Assembly (NCBI RefSeq): GCF_011617705.1
Contig: NZ_CP050154.1
Span: 3,038,001-3,102,000, forward strand
Length of the DNA stretch: 64,000 nt
Direction of reading: 5' to 3'
Origin: Brevibacterium limosum
Lineage (GTDB): Bacteria; Actinomycetota; Actinomycetes; Actinomycetales; Brevibacteriaceae
A program made the position numbers and the translations under genes. The notes under the pieces are model-generated. The model had not been told where the DNA came from. It saw only the letters and a program-made list of their open reading frames with translations, and ran no database searches. This document shows, piece by piece, positions 45,537 to 54,057 of the stretch. Each line of letters opens with the position of its first letter. Within the stretch, counting starts at the first letter, position 1.

Positions 45537-46066
45537 CAGCTCACCCACTCGGCGAAGGCGGTGCGGGCCCTGCTGAGTTTCGGGTCGATGATGACACGGC
45601 AGTAGCCGTTGTCGGGGTTCGCGGTGTAGAAGTCCTGGTGGACCGCCTCGGCGGTGTAGAAGGTGCCGAGGGGTTCGAGCGTGGTCACGATCGGATCATC
45701 GAAGAGGGCCTGCGCGGATTCGATGGCCTGGGCGAAATGCTGCTTCTCAGCCTGATCGCGGTAGAACATGGCCGACCTGTATTGGGTGCCGACGTCATAG
45801 CCCTGGCGGTTGAGGCTCGTGGGGTCGTGGCCGGTGAAGAACAGGCCGAGGATGACCTCTTCGGGGACGATGTCGGCGTCGAAGGTCACCTGCAGTGCTT
45901 CGGCGTGGCCGGTCGTGCCGGAGCAGACCTCACGGTATCCGGGGTTGTCGGTGTGTCCGCCGGTGTAGCCGGAGACCACTTCTCTCACACCGGTGGTCCG
46001 CTGATAGACGGCGTCGAGGCACCAGAAGCAGCCGGCGCCGAGGGTGAGGGTACGAAGATCGCTCAT
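45536..46066 (-). CDS. msrA: Peptide methionine sulfoxide reductase MsrA
   Basis: It repairs oxidised methionine (S-form). The 176-residue protein has the catalytic GCFWC motif followed by VYQRTTGVREVVSGYTGGHT and YREVCSGTTGHAEALQVTFD. It is the first gene of msrA-nitroreductase-MFS, each pair sharing start/stop bases. The start ATG at 46066 lies just downstream of the frameshifted gene. Confidence 0.95.
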   Translation of the reverse strand: MSDLRTLTLGAGCFWCLDAVYQRTTGVREVVSGYTGGHTDNPGYREVCSGTTGHAEALQVTFDADIVPEEVILGLFFTGHDPTSLNRQGYDVGTQYRSAMFYRDQAEKQHFAQAIESAQALFDDPIVTTLEPLGTFYTAEAVHQDFYTANPDNGYCRVIIDPKLSRARTAFAEWVS

Positions 46067-46126
46067 AGGACGTATAACGATGACGCGCTCAGGTTATTCC
46101 CGTCTGCGACCGTCCCTCGTCGGAGT

Positions 46127-47346
46127 TCACGACCCTCCCCCGTCGGTGCGGAAGGTGTAGTCGTCCGGGCGCGGCCACCGCTCGAGGGTGCGGGCGACGT
46201 CCTCGAATTCACTGTCGGTGATCTCGAAGCTCGAGGAGTGGCCCCCGTCTTCGTCGTCGAGGTTCTCCGGGTGCAGGGTGCCGGCACGGATTCGCGCAGG
46301 GCCTCGGCGGTGAGCATGTCTGCGAACGGCTCGTCGTCGACCTCGCTGAGATCCACGCTGGTGAGACGACCGTCAACGATGTCGAGGGTGAGTTCCAGTC
46401 GTCCGGTCGACATGCCGGCGCGGTCACCAGGACCGACGGCGCCGTCCTCGTCGCCGATGCTGCCGGTCGTTCCCGTCACCGGGTAGGTGTGCCGGGCGGG
46501 TGTCACACTCGGTGCCGATTCGTCGGGTCGGACGTCGATCGAGACGATGTCCTCGTCCTCGAGCAGCTGCTCGACCTGCTCAGGGTCGAGGACGACGGGC
46601 TCATCGCTCGAGTGCAGGGCATCGGGGCAGGAGACCCAGACGAAGAACTGTGCGGAAGCGAACTGCTCACGGATCGCTTCGGCGGTGGACGGGGAGTTCG
46701 GGTGCGGCTGAGACAGCAGCGCCTCGACCGATTCGCGGATATGGGCGGGGAGTTCGATCTCGAGCGGGGCCCAGCGGCCATCCTCAACGTCGTCGGCCCA
46801 GTCGTCGATCTTGTCGATGAGGACCGCTGCCAGTGCGACCAGTCCGCCGTTGACGGCGGCGTTGAGTCCGCGGCCGACTCCGCGCGGAAGCTTCTCGTCG
46901 ATCTTCTCTGCGAGCCGCTCCGTCAGCGGCCACATCGCCCAGCTGGCCGCTCCCGCTGCCGCTGCTGTGACCGCATTGAGGAACGCCGGTGATGTCACGC
47001 TCGCGTGCTCGTGCCACCATGCATCCTGCTCGTGATCGCCCGCGAGCGCTTCGACGCCGAAGTCCGAAGCAGGCACGGAGGCGTATCGCACCGGTCCGCT
47101 GCCTCTGCTGGTGAAGAACTCGAGGAACTCGTCGAGGCCGCTCGACCCGCCGACCCTGCCGAGGAAGGCGCTCGACCCGGTCAGCCAGGTCAGCCCCGCA
47201 TTGGCCAGGGCGGTGCCCGCTCTCAGGCTTCCTCGGTGCTGGGCGGGGACGTCGCGGCGGCGCACCAATGCGAGGGCACCGATGCCGAATGCGGCGGTGG
47301 TGCGGACGATTCGGTGATGACGAAGGGGGATGTCGGGAAGTCGCAT
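46127..47346 (-). pseudogene. Uncharacterised gene with an apparent 1-bp deletion near its 3' end
   Basis: From ATG 47346 (MRLPDIPLRHHRIVR) the frame gives a coherent protein with a short hydrophobic region (AFLNAVTAAAAGAASWAMWP) and an acidic C-terminal half, as far as FADMLTAEALRE. It then becomes Pro/Ser/Arg noise running on to 46063. In the next frame from about 46296 a natural-looking tail appears (IRAGTLHPENLDDEDGGHSS, ending RPDDYTFRTDGGGS) and stops at 46127. One extra base near 46291-46297 would join the two. I do not recognise the family. It may be a pseudogene, a sequencing error or, less likely, programmed frameshifting. Confidence 0.65.
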
Positions 47347-47412
47347 GCCCTCATCGAAGCATGTCCGCCTGAGTCGCAGGTGAGAGCCTGTGCCGCTTCC
47401 GACCGAGGGTTC

Positions 47413-48081
47413 TCACATGACCAGTCCGGACGGCAGTGGGAAACCGAGCTCTGCGGCGGCCTTCTGCGTCGACGGCTGGTTCCAGAGCTTCGCGACCGAG
47501 GCGTTCGTCGCCAGCGACCGCATCTCGGCCTTGTCGAGGAACAGGATTCCGGACAGATGGTCGGTCTCGTGCGCAACGATGCGTGCCGACCAACCGGAGA
47601 CCACCTCGGCGATGGAGTTGCCTTGCAGGTCGATGCCCGTCAAGGCGATTTCGCGGGGCCGGGCGACGACGGCCTGGTAGCCGGGGATCGACAGGCACCC
47701 CTCGAAGAAGGCGACGTCGTCACCACCTGCGCGTTCGTACTTCGCGTCGAGGACGACGCGCAGCGGCATCGGCTCCCGTTCGCGTACTTTCGCGACCTCG
47801 GGATCGCGGGCGCCGGGATCCTCGGCGACGAACATCGACAAGCCGATGCCCACTTGTGGGGCGGCCAGGCCGACTCCGGGGGCGGCGAGCATGGTCGTGC
47901 GCATCACCTCGGCGAGCTGCTGAAGCTCGGCATCGTCGACCTGCCCGTCGAAGGGACGCGTGTCGGTGCGCAGGACAGGGGCCCCGGCTTCGACGATCGG
48001 CGCGGTCCCGTCCCCCGCCTCGGCGGCGGTGAGGACGGCGCGGATCTGATCGGCGATGACCTCATCGTCGGGCATGGTCAT
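47413..48081 (-). CDS. def: Peptide deformylase
   Basis: It removes the N-formyl group from new proteins before methionine aminopeptidase acts. The 222-residue protein has all three motifs: GVGLAAPQVG, EGCLSIPG (metal Cys) and HETDHLSG (metal His pair). It begins 7 bp after the CitE-like gene on the same strand, so it probably shares that transcript. Confidence 0.94.
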   Translation of the reverse strand: MTMPDDEVIADQIRAVLTAAEAGDGTAPIVEAGAPVLRTDTRPFDGQVDDAELQQLAEVMRTTMLAAPGVGLAAPQVGIGLSMFVAEDPGARDPEVAKVREREPMPLRVVLDAKYERAGGDDVAFFEGCLSIPGYQAVVARPREIALTGIDLQGNSIAEVVSGWSARIVAHETDHLSGILFLDKAEMRSLATNASVAKLWNQPSTQKAAAELGFPLPSGLVM

Positions 48082-48088
48082 TCGCTCT

Positions 48089-48892
48089 TCAGCTCGCGCG
48101 GGCGACGATGAGCTCGGCGTGTTTGAGCAGCGGAGCGTCGATCATCTTGCCTTCGAAAGAGAACGCACCCTTCTCCGTCTTCGCCGAGTCGAGCACGGAC
48201 TGCGCCCATCTCAGCTGTTCGTCGCTGGGGCGGAACGCTTCGCGAACGACAGGGACGTGGTTGGGGTGGATGGAGACCTTGCCCGAGAATCCGGACTGCA
48301 CTGCGTCCTCGGCTTCGACTGCCAGCCCTTCGAGATTCGGGATGTCGGCCCAGATCGAGTCGAGGGCGAACTTGCGGTGGGCCCGGGCGGCGAGCAGGGT
48401 CTGGCCGCGCACGTGCTTGGCCACGTCCCGGTAGTCACCGTCGTCCTTGCGTGATGACCCTCCGCCGAGGTCGGCGATGAGATCCTCTGAGCCCCACATC
48501 AGCGCATAGACATTCGGGGCGGCGGCGATCTCGGCGACATTGACGGCTCCGAGTGCGGTCTCGATGAGCGCGATGACCTGGAAATCGGACAGGATCGTCA
48601 AATCCGAAGCGAGCTCCGCCTTCGGCAGCATCACGGCCGTGTACTCGGTGCGTGCGAGCATCTTCAGATCTTCGCCGAGGTGGCCCGAATCGTGGGAGTT
48701 CACCCGCACGACCGTACGGGTGGGGTCGAGAGGAAAGTCGATGACGGACTCTCGCGCGGTGGCTTTGTCCGCCTCGTTGACGGCGTCCTCGAGGTCGAGG
48801 ATGACGATATCGGAGCGTTCGGCCGCTTTCGTGTACCGGTCGGGGCGGTCGCCGGGCACGAAGAGCCAGGCGGGTTTGAAGTCGAGTGCCAT
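48089..48892 (-). CDS. HpcH/HpaI aldolase / CitE-like acyl-CoA lyase
   Basis: The 267-residue TIM-barrel lyase begins AWLFVPGDRPDRYTKAAERS and has DIVILDLEDAVNEADKA (metal Glu/Asp), VVRVNSHDSGH, MLPKAE, IALIETALGAVN and SIHPNHVPVV, the CitE-like set. Stand-alone CitE proteins cleave citramalyl-CoA, malyl-CoA or 3-hydroxy-3-methylglutaryl-CoA. With the MaoC gene next to it and the carboxylase set 5 kb away, it matches the mycobacterial leucine-degradation locus (Rv2498c-Rv2503c). The start is the ATG at 48892; the longer frame is a shadow. Confidence 0.87.
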   Translation of the reverse strand: MALDFKPAWLFVPGDRPDRYTKAAERSDIVILDLEDAVNEADKATARESVIDFPLDPTRTVVRVNSHDSGHLGEDLKMLARTEYTAVMLPKAELASDLTILSDFQVIALIETALGAVNVAEIAAAPNVYALMWGSEDLIADLGGGSSRKDDGDYRDVAKHVRGQTLLAARAHRKFALDSIWADIPNLEGLAVEAEDAVQSGFSGKVSIHPNHVPVVREAFRPSDEQLRWAQSVLDSAKTEKGAFSFEGKMIDAPLLKHAELIVARAS

Positions 48893-48900
48893 GTGAGTGC

Positions 48901-49440
48901 TCACTTTCCGGATTCGCTGGTGTCGGCTGCGGTGGTCGTGGTGTCTGCGGACTGCGCGGTTGCTGATTCGTGGCTGGAGTCGAACATCATCGCCTGGCGC
49001 ACGGCCTTGGCCACGAGCTTGCCGTCCTGGTTGTGGCCGCGGTGTTCGAACGTGACGATGCCCTGGCCGGGCCGGGACTTCGAATTGCGTTTGTCGAGGA
49101 TCGTCGTCTCCGCGTAGAGGGTGTCGCCGTGGAACATCGGAGCCGGGAAGCTGACTTCGGAGAAGCCGAGGTTGCCGACCGTCGTGCCCTGGGTGAGCTG
49201 GGAGACGGACAGACCGATGAGAGTGGCCAAGGTGAACATCGAGTTCACGAGTCGCTCGCCGAAGGGTTCGGTCGCGGCCCAGGCCGCATCGAGGTGCAGG
49301 GCCTGGGTATTCATGGTCACGGCCGTGAACAGGGTGTTGTCCGCCTCGGTGATGGTGCGGCCCGGCGCGTGCCGATAGGTGGCGCCGACTTCCATCTCGT
49401 CCAGCCACAGACCTCGTTGTGCAATGACCTTGTCGCTCAT
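48901..49440 (-). CDS. MaoC-family (R)-specific enoyl-CoA hydratase-like protein
   Basis: The 179-residue hot-dog-fold protein has TYRHAPGRTITEADNTLFTA (the family signature with the catalytic Asp), ALHLDAAWAATEPFGERLVN and SFPAPMFHGDTLYAET. It ends in a Thr/Ser-rich tail with no known role. It is 8 bp upstream of the CitE-like gene. By context it hydrates a branched enoyl-CoA in leucine or related acyl-CoA breakdown; the exact substrate is inference. Confidence 0.87.
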   Translation of the reverse strand: MSDKVIAQRGLWLDEMEVGATYRHAPGRTITEADNTLFTAVTMNTQALHLDAAWAATEPFGERLVNSMFTLATLIGLSVSQLTQGTTVGNLGFSEVSFPAPMFHGDTLYAETTILDKRNSKSRPGQGIVTFEHRGHNQDGKLVAKAVRQAMMFDSSHESATAQSADTTTTAADTSESGK

Positions 49441-49525
49441 GTAACGCTCCTCACTAGTCGTGATTTCAGTTTATCGCCATTCACTGGACCCCTGCGACCT
49501 CGGGGTGGGTAGGATCGAGTCCACC

Positions 49526-50185
49526 ATGGCCATCACGCGATCCCTCTTCGTCGTCACCCACCCGGAGGCTCGGCACCATCTCGAGGCGCGGGTCGGCGGG
49601 TGGCACGATTCCGAACTCACCGTCCGCGGCGAATTCCAAGCCGATCTCATCGCCGCCGAACTGCGATCACGGATCCCGGCGGCCGCCTCGGCGCAGGTAT
49701 TCACCTCCGATCTCATGAGAACCCGCACAACCGCCGAAGTGATCGCCGATCGGCTCGGCAGCCGCGCAATCGAGCTCAGGGGCCTGCGCGAGAAGTCGTA
49801 CGGAGTCGCGGAGGGGCGGGAGCAGTCCTGGCTGGACGAGCGCTTCGTCTTCCCGCCGGTGCCCGACGATGCCTTCGACCATGAGACGCGGCTCGATCAC
49901 TTCGAGGGCATCGACGGCGCGGAGACCCGACGCGAGGCCGGCGCCAGAGTCTATGCGACGGTCGACGAGGTCCTTGCCCGACAGTCTTCGCACCAGGTGG
50001 TCGTCACGCACGGCTTCACCCATACGTTCGTCATCGGCCGGTGGCTCGAGCTGCCGCTCGAGGCGATGGGGCGGGCGACTTTCGCGGCGCAGCCGGGGTG
50101 CATCACCGAACTGACCGAGGACGATCTGTTCGGCAATCGGACCCTGCGCTCGCTGGCGGCAGTGGACCACCTCGGCGATTCCTGA
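49526..50185 (+). CDS. Histidine phosphatase family protein with altered RHG motif
   Basis: The 219-residue protein has the phosphoglycerate-mutase-like fold: FTSDLMRTRTTAEVIADRL, LREKSYGVAEGRE and the second-His motif VVVTHGFTHTFVIGRW. The usual N-terminal RHG is THP (LFVVTHPEARHH): the catalytic His remains but the phosphate-binding Arg is replaced. A group of actinobacterial homologues may share this spelling. The start is the ATG at 49526. It is divergent from the MaoC gene (85 bp). Substrate unknown. Confidence 0.8.
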   Translation: MAITRSLFVVTHPEARHHLEARVGGWHDSELTVRGEFQADLIAAELRSRIPAAASAQVFTSDLMRTRTTAEVIADRLGSRAIELRGLREKSYGVAEGREQSWLDERFVFPPVPDDAFDHETRLDHFEGIDGAETRREAGARVYATVDEVLARQSSHQVVVTHGFTHTFVIGRWLELPLEAMGRATFAAQPGCITELTEDDLFGNRTLRSLAAVDHLGDS

Positions 50186-50218
50186 GGCGGTCCACCGCCG
50201 CGAGCACCGAGCACTCGC

Positions 50219-50299
50219 CGGTCAGCCGGTGAGTTCGGCGGTCACCTGGCGAGTTCGCCGCCTGATCGGCGGCGCATCGGTCAGCCGGTGAGTTCGGCG
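50219..50299. repeat. Direct repeats at the 3' end of the SRPBCC gene
   Basis: A 22-bp sequence at 50219-50240 is repeated exactly at 50278-50299, where it covers the stop and last codons of the SRPBCC gene. A third, degenerate copy lies at about 50239-50260. This looks like a small local duplication of the gene's 3' end. Confidence 0.6.
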
Positions 50300-50775
50300 T
50301 CGAGTTCGCTGAACGCCGATGACCACCCGTCGTAGGCGCTCTCGTCCGAGCCCGAGTCGCCCGGCAGGCCGGTGAGAGTGAAGGTCATGCGGGTGCGGTC
50401 AGCGGCCAACTCCTCGAGTTCGACGCTCACGCGTGGGGCGTCTTCGATCTTTCCGGGGCTTCCCCAGGTGAAGTCGAGTCGGGCGGGTTCGTCGATGTGG
50501 AGGTACTTCTCCGCAGTCGGGAATTCCTGTCCCGTGTCGGGAATGCGCATCGTGTAGGTGTATTCGCCGCCGACGCGCAGATCGACGGACACGGATTCGC
50601 GTGGCGTCACCAGCGTTTCGGGATGGAACCAGCGGGCCATGACGTCCGGGTTCGTCCAGGCTTCCCAGACGCGGGCTCGTGGTGCGGCGAATGCGCGGAC
50701 GATGGTGAATCCGGGTTCCTCGGACTGTGCACTTAAGGGATCGGTCACTGTGTTGTCTGTGTTCTCGGGTTTCAT
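50281..50775 (-). CDS. SRPBCC/AHSA1-family protein
   Basis: The 164-residue protein has the AHSA1 pattern FTIVRAFAAPRARVWEAWTN, MARWFHPETL, DLRVGGEYTYTMRIP and FTWGSPGKIEDAPRVSVELE. These are ligand-binding or Hsp90-activator-like folds, often encoded next to an ArsR repressor. AGGAGGAGAAC precedes the ATG at 50775. It lies 53 bp after the ArsR gene on the same strand, forming that standard pair. Ligand unknown. Confidence 0.88.
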   Translation of the reverse strand: MKPENTDNTVTDPLSAQSEEPGFTIVRAFAAPRARVWEAWTNPDVMARWFHPETLVTPRESVSVDLRVGGEYTYTMRIPDTGQEFPTAEKYLHIDEPARLDFTWGSPGKIEDAPRVSVELEELAADRTRMTFTLTGLPGDSGSDESAYDGWSSAFSELDAELTG

Positions 50776-50828
50776 CGCTGTTCTCCTCCTTGATTCGTGC
50801 CTGTTGTCTGAGTCGTTCAGGTGATCGT

Positions 50829-51194
50829 TCAGTTCGCAGTCTTTCGATCCGCTGGCGGCGGATCGGCCGTCGGCAGGTCGGTGGGCACCTCCTCGGCGAG
50901 GATGCGGTCGAGGTCGTCGAAGCGCTGCTGCCATTCGTCATGGGCCGCCTGCAGCCATTCGGCCGCCTCGGTGAGGGAACCCGCGTTGAGTGCGACGATG
51001 CGCTGCTGCGCGGATTTCGATCGGGTGATGAGCCCTGCGGTCTCGAGCACGTTGAGGTGCTGGGAGACCGCGGAACGGCTGATCGGCAGCGGTGCCGCGA
51101 GGTCACCTGCGCTCCTGTCTCCCCCGCGCAGGCGGTCGATGATCGCCCGACGGGTCGGATCGGCGAGCGCCGCGAAGACGAGATCCATACTCAT
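50829..51194 (-). CDS. ArsR/SmtB-family winged-helix repressor
   Basis: The 121-residue protein has the ArsR DNA-binding core (LADPTRRAIIDRLRGGDRSA and ISRSAVSQHLNVLETAGLIT) and a C-terminal helix with AEWLQAAHDEWQQRFDDLDR. Metal-binding Cys pairs of metal-sensing ArsR proteins are absent, so it is probably not a metal sensor; this subclass is commonly paired with AHSA1 proteins, as here. It likely represses its own operon. Confidence 0.92.
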   Translation of the reverse strand: MSMDLVFAALADPTRRAIIDRLRGGDRSAGDLAAPLPISRSAVSQHLNVLETAGLITRSKSAQQRIVALNAGSLTEAAEWLQAAHDEWQQRFDDLDRILAEEVPTDLPTADPPPADRKTAN

Positions 51195-51206
51195 TTAATC
51201 ATCCCC

Positions 51207-51222
51207 TTAATTAAGTAATTAC
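51207..51222. promoter_or_regulatory. AT-rich palindromes upstream of the ArsR gene
   Basis: TTAATTAA (51207-51214) is directly followed by GTAATTAC (51215-51222); both are perfect palindromes in an AT-rich island in an otherwise GC-rich region, 13-28 bp before the ArsR start. They are candidate operator or promoter elements for the ArsR-SRPBCC operon. Confidence 0.5.
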
Positions 51223-51351
51223 TACAATACACCTCACGGGGATCTCGTCAAGGGATACGGCATCACGGGATCGGACTTCTCAGCACACTTGCGCTCAACC
51301 CGACTAGGCTGGAAGCAGCCGCTTCGGCCCACCCCGAGTTCGAGGAGAGAC

Positions 51352-52173
51352 ATGGATCGCGATTCGATCGACTGCTGGCTGACCGATATGGACGGCGTCC
51401 TGGTCAAGGAGAGCAACCCCCTGCCGGGAGCCGCCGAACTGCTCGCCCAATGGCGTCAGGCAGACATCCCCTACCTGGTGCTGACGAACAACTCCATCTA
51501 CACCGCCCGTGATCTCTCCGCCCGGCTGCGCTCGAACGGACTCGATGTCCCCGAGTCGAACATCTGGACATCGGCGATGGCCACCGCGGATTTCCTCTCC
51601 AACCAGGTCGAGCACGGCACGGCCTATGTCGTCGGCGAGGCGGGCCTGACCACTGCGATCCATGAGGCCGGGTTCGTCATGACCGAGCACGATCCGGACT
51701 TCGTCGTCGTCGGCGAGACCCACTCCTATTCGTTCGAGGCGATCACGAAGGCCATCCGCCTCATCGACGCCGGCTCCCGCTTCATCCTCACGAATCCGGA
51801 TGCCACCGGCCCCAGCCCCGAAGGGGTCCTGCCGGCCACCGGCGCCATCGCCGCACTCATCACGAAGGCGACGAACCGTGAGCCCTATGTCGTAGGCAAG
51901 CCGAATCCGATGATGTTCCGCTCGGCCCTGAACAGGATCGGCGCCCACTCGATGAGCACCGCGATGATCGGCGACCGCATGGACACCGACATCATCGCCG
52001 GGATGGAAGCGGGTATGCACACAATCCTCGTGCTGTCGGGAATCTCCACCGCCGAGGATGTCCGCCGCTTCCCGTTCCGCCCCAACGAGATCATTAACGG
52101 AGTCCACGAGCTGCTGGATGTGCCGCTGGAGAGCCGCAGCGAGCTCGGTCCCGACACCACCGGCTCCGCCTGA
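51352..52173 (+). CDS. HAD-superfamily hydrolase, NagD-like (class IIA)
   Basis: The 273-residue phosphatase has motif I CWLTDMDGVLVKE (both catalytic Asp), motif II YLVLTNNS, the NagD-type cap with FILTNPDATGPSPEG, and motif IV MIGDRMDTDIIAGMEAGM. NagD-like enzymes hydrolyse small phosphates such as nucleotides or glycolytic by-products. A GAGGAGA site precedes the ATG at 51352. It is single and faces the cardiolipin synthase gene. Confidence 0.9.
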   Translation: MDRDSIDCWLTDMDGVLVKESNPLPGAAELLAQWRQADIPYLVLTNNSIYTARDLSARLRSNGLDVPESNIWTSAMATADFLSNQVEHGTAYVVGEAGLTTAIHEAGFVMTEHDPDFVVVGETHSYSFEAITKAIRLIDAGSRFILTNPDATGPSPEGVLPATGAIAALITKATNREPYVVGKPNPMMFRSALNRIGAHSMSTAMIGDRMDTDIIAGMEAGMHTILVLSGISTAEDVRRFPFRPNEIINGVHELLDVPLESRSELGPDTTGSA

Positions 52174-52301
52174 GGCAGACCGGCTGGGCTCTCGGGAGGC
52201 TTCCGGAAGTCGCACCTGTGACCGCTGGAAGCCGCTTTTCGCCGAGAATCGGCCCGCCGAGCCAGCGCGTTCAGGTCCCGAACTCGAAGCGTCCCAAAAC
52301 T

Positions 52302-52352
52302 TAGGTCGCCATCGGATACTTCTGAGCCCGAAAAGTATCCGATCGCGACCTA
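52302..52352. terminator. Hairpin between the HAD gene and the cardiolipin synthase gene
   Basis: A 20-bp stem with one mismatch (52302-52321 with 52333-52352) and an 11-nt loop lies between two convergent genes, so a bidirectional terminator is likely. No T-run is present. The rest of 52174-52446 holds no gene I can support. Confidence 0.65.
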
Positions 52353-52446
52353 GATTCCGGCGGAACTATCCGAAGGCGACCACAAGTTCGCGCCAGGAAG
52401 TGCTGCCGGGCCGCCTGTCTGTCCCCGCTGCAGCTCTTCCCCGCAG

Positions 52447-53919
52447 CTACTGCAGCGCGGAAGTCAGGCGCATGACCGACTCCATATAGCGGCGGGGCCA
52501 TGGCCGCTTCTCCCATTCCTCCAGGGTGAGTTCTCGGCTGACGTCCTGGTAGTCGGCGACGACCTCGATGATGTCATCGACGAGGTCGCCGCCGGTGGTC
52601 AGCAGGCTGATCTCGTAGTTGAGACCGAAGGAGCGCATGTCCATGTTCGATGAGCCCATGACGGCATAGATGTCGTCGACGATGAAGCACTTCGTGTGGA
52701 GCACGGCGGGTTTCGGGTACAGGAAGATCCGCACGCCCGCCTCGAGCAGCGACCGATAATAGGACGACTGCGCTCGGTCGACCATGTACTGGTCGGCCTG
52801 TTCGCTGACGTAGAGTTCGACCTCGACTCCGCGCCGGGCCGCGGTCTCCACTGCGGCAAGCAGGGATTCGTCGGGCACGAAATAGGGGCTGACGATGGCC
52901 AGGCGCGTCTGCGCCAGATACATCATCGAGGTGAATACCTTGAGGTTCGGAGACGTCGTGAACCCGGGTCCAGAGGGAACGAGCTGCATCGCGCTCGTCG
53001 CCCCGCCGACCTCGGGCTCATTGCCGTCACGTTCGTAGGGACGGATGCCCAGCGCCTGCCCCGATTCGGAGTACCAATCAGTGGAGAACGCCGCCTCGAT
53101 GCCGGCGACGATGGGCCCGGAGAGTTCGACCATGATGTCGTGCCAGTTCCGACCGATCTGCGAGTTCTTCCTGTTGAGGTAGCTCGAATCGATCATGTTC
53201 TGCGAACCCATCATCGCCCTCTTGCCGTCGATGACGAGCAGCTTGCGGTGGTTGCGCAGGTCGATGCGCCGGGCTTTGCCTCGCCATGGGATGAACGGCA
53301 GCATCAGGTGCCATTCGATTCCGGCGGCGTTCAGTCTTCGGCCCAGCTTGTGGAATCCCGGATACTTCCTCGACCCGATGTGGTCGAAGAGGACTCGGAC
53401 TTCGACCCCGCGCGCCGACGCCCGCTCCAGCGCCCGGAAAAAGACATCGGTCGTGGAATCCCAGGCCATGATGTAGATCTCGACGTGGACGTAGTCCTCG
53501 GCCTCGTCGACGAGTTCGGCCATCCGCGCGATCGAGGCTTCGTAGTCCGTGAGCACCCCGTGGCTGTCGCCGGTGACCATCGGCAGCGCGGTCAGTGCCC
53601 GTCCCAGCTGGGCGACGGACACGAAGTCGGGTGCGGCGACCAGCGACGGCGGCACGTCGGGCAGAGCATCTGCACCTTCGTGCATGAGCTCATTGGCTTC
53701 GGCCTGGATCCGGGCCCGGCGCTGATTGATGTACGGACTGCCGAGCAGCAGAAATGCGGGAATTCCGATGATCGGCAGGAACAGGATGAGCAGCAGCCAC
53801 GCCGATGACGATGACGGCCGACGGTTCTCAGGCACCACACCGATCGCGATGACCTTCACGATGTATTCGATGACGATCCACGTCGTCGTCGCCACCGATG
53901 CCACCATGCTGAGATCCAT
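52447..53919 (-). CDS. cls: Cardiolipin synthase (PLD superfamily)
   Basis: It makes cardiolipin from phosphatidylglycerol at the membrane. The 490-residue protein has two N-terminal membrane helices (ATTTWIVIEYIVKVIAIGVV and AWLLLILFLPIIGIPAFLLL) and two PLD active sites: NHRKLLVIDGKRAMMGSQNM and LHTKCFIVDDIYAVMGSSNM. The ATG at 53919 is preferred, with GGGAG just upstream; a GTG at 53952 would add a basic N terminus. It is downstream of the acyl-CoA dehydrogenase gene but separated by a long hairpin. Confidence 0.92.
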   Translation of the reverse strand: MDLSMVASVATTTWIVIEYIVKVIAIGVVPENRRPSSSSAWLLLILFLPIIGIPAFLLLGSPYINQRRARIQAEANELMHEGADALPDVPPSLVAAPDFVSVAQLGRALTALPMVTGDSHGVLTDYEASIARMAELVDEAEDYVHVEIYIMAWDSTTDVFFRALERASARGVEVRVLFDHIGSRKYPGFHKLGRRLNAAGIEWHLMLPFIPWRGKARRIDLRNHRKLLVIDGKRAMMGSQNMIDSSYLNRKNSQIGRNWHDIMVELSGPIVAGIEAAFSTDWYSESGQALGIRPYERDGNEPEVGGATSAMQLVPSGPGFTTSPNLKVFTSMMYLAQTRLAIVSPYFVPDESLLAAVETAARRGVEVELYVSEQADQYMVDRAQSSYYRSLLEAGVRIFLYPKPAVLHTKCFIVDDIYAVMGSSNMDMRSFGLNYEISLLTTGGDLVDDIIEVVADYQDVSRELTLEEWEKRPWPRRYMESVMRLTSALQ

Positions 53920-53976
53920 CTGCTCCCACTTCCCCTTCGGTCGCCGTCTCACCTCACGGTGTTGTCGGATCAGAAT

Positions 53977-54038
53977 ATCGCCCGCCGAGGCGGCCCTGCA
54001 CGTCCGTACGGAGATGCGGGTCCGCCTCGGCGGGCGAT
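53977..54038 (-). terminator. Long hairpin after the acyl-CoA dehydrogenase gene
   Basis: A perfect 17-bp stem (53977-53993 with 54022-54038) begins 19 bp after the gene's stop on the minus strand; the 28-nt loop holds a second small palindrome (CCGTACGG). Both arms contain the over-represented word CCGCCTCGG/CCGAGGCGG. It probably ends the carboxylase operon. Confidence 0.75.
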
Positions 54039-54057
54039 CGGTAGGTGCGAGTGCGGA

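Noticed and set aside
46063-46126. The 3' end of the continuous frame after the frameshift
   Set aside because: Its Thr/Pro/Arg-rich sequence looks non-coding, while the alternative frame gives a natural tail ending at 46127.
48893-49408. Long N-terminal extension of the CitE-like frame
   Set aside because: It is antisense-frame sequence over the MaoC gene, Arg/His/Pro-rich; the CitE fold begins at the ATG at 48892.
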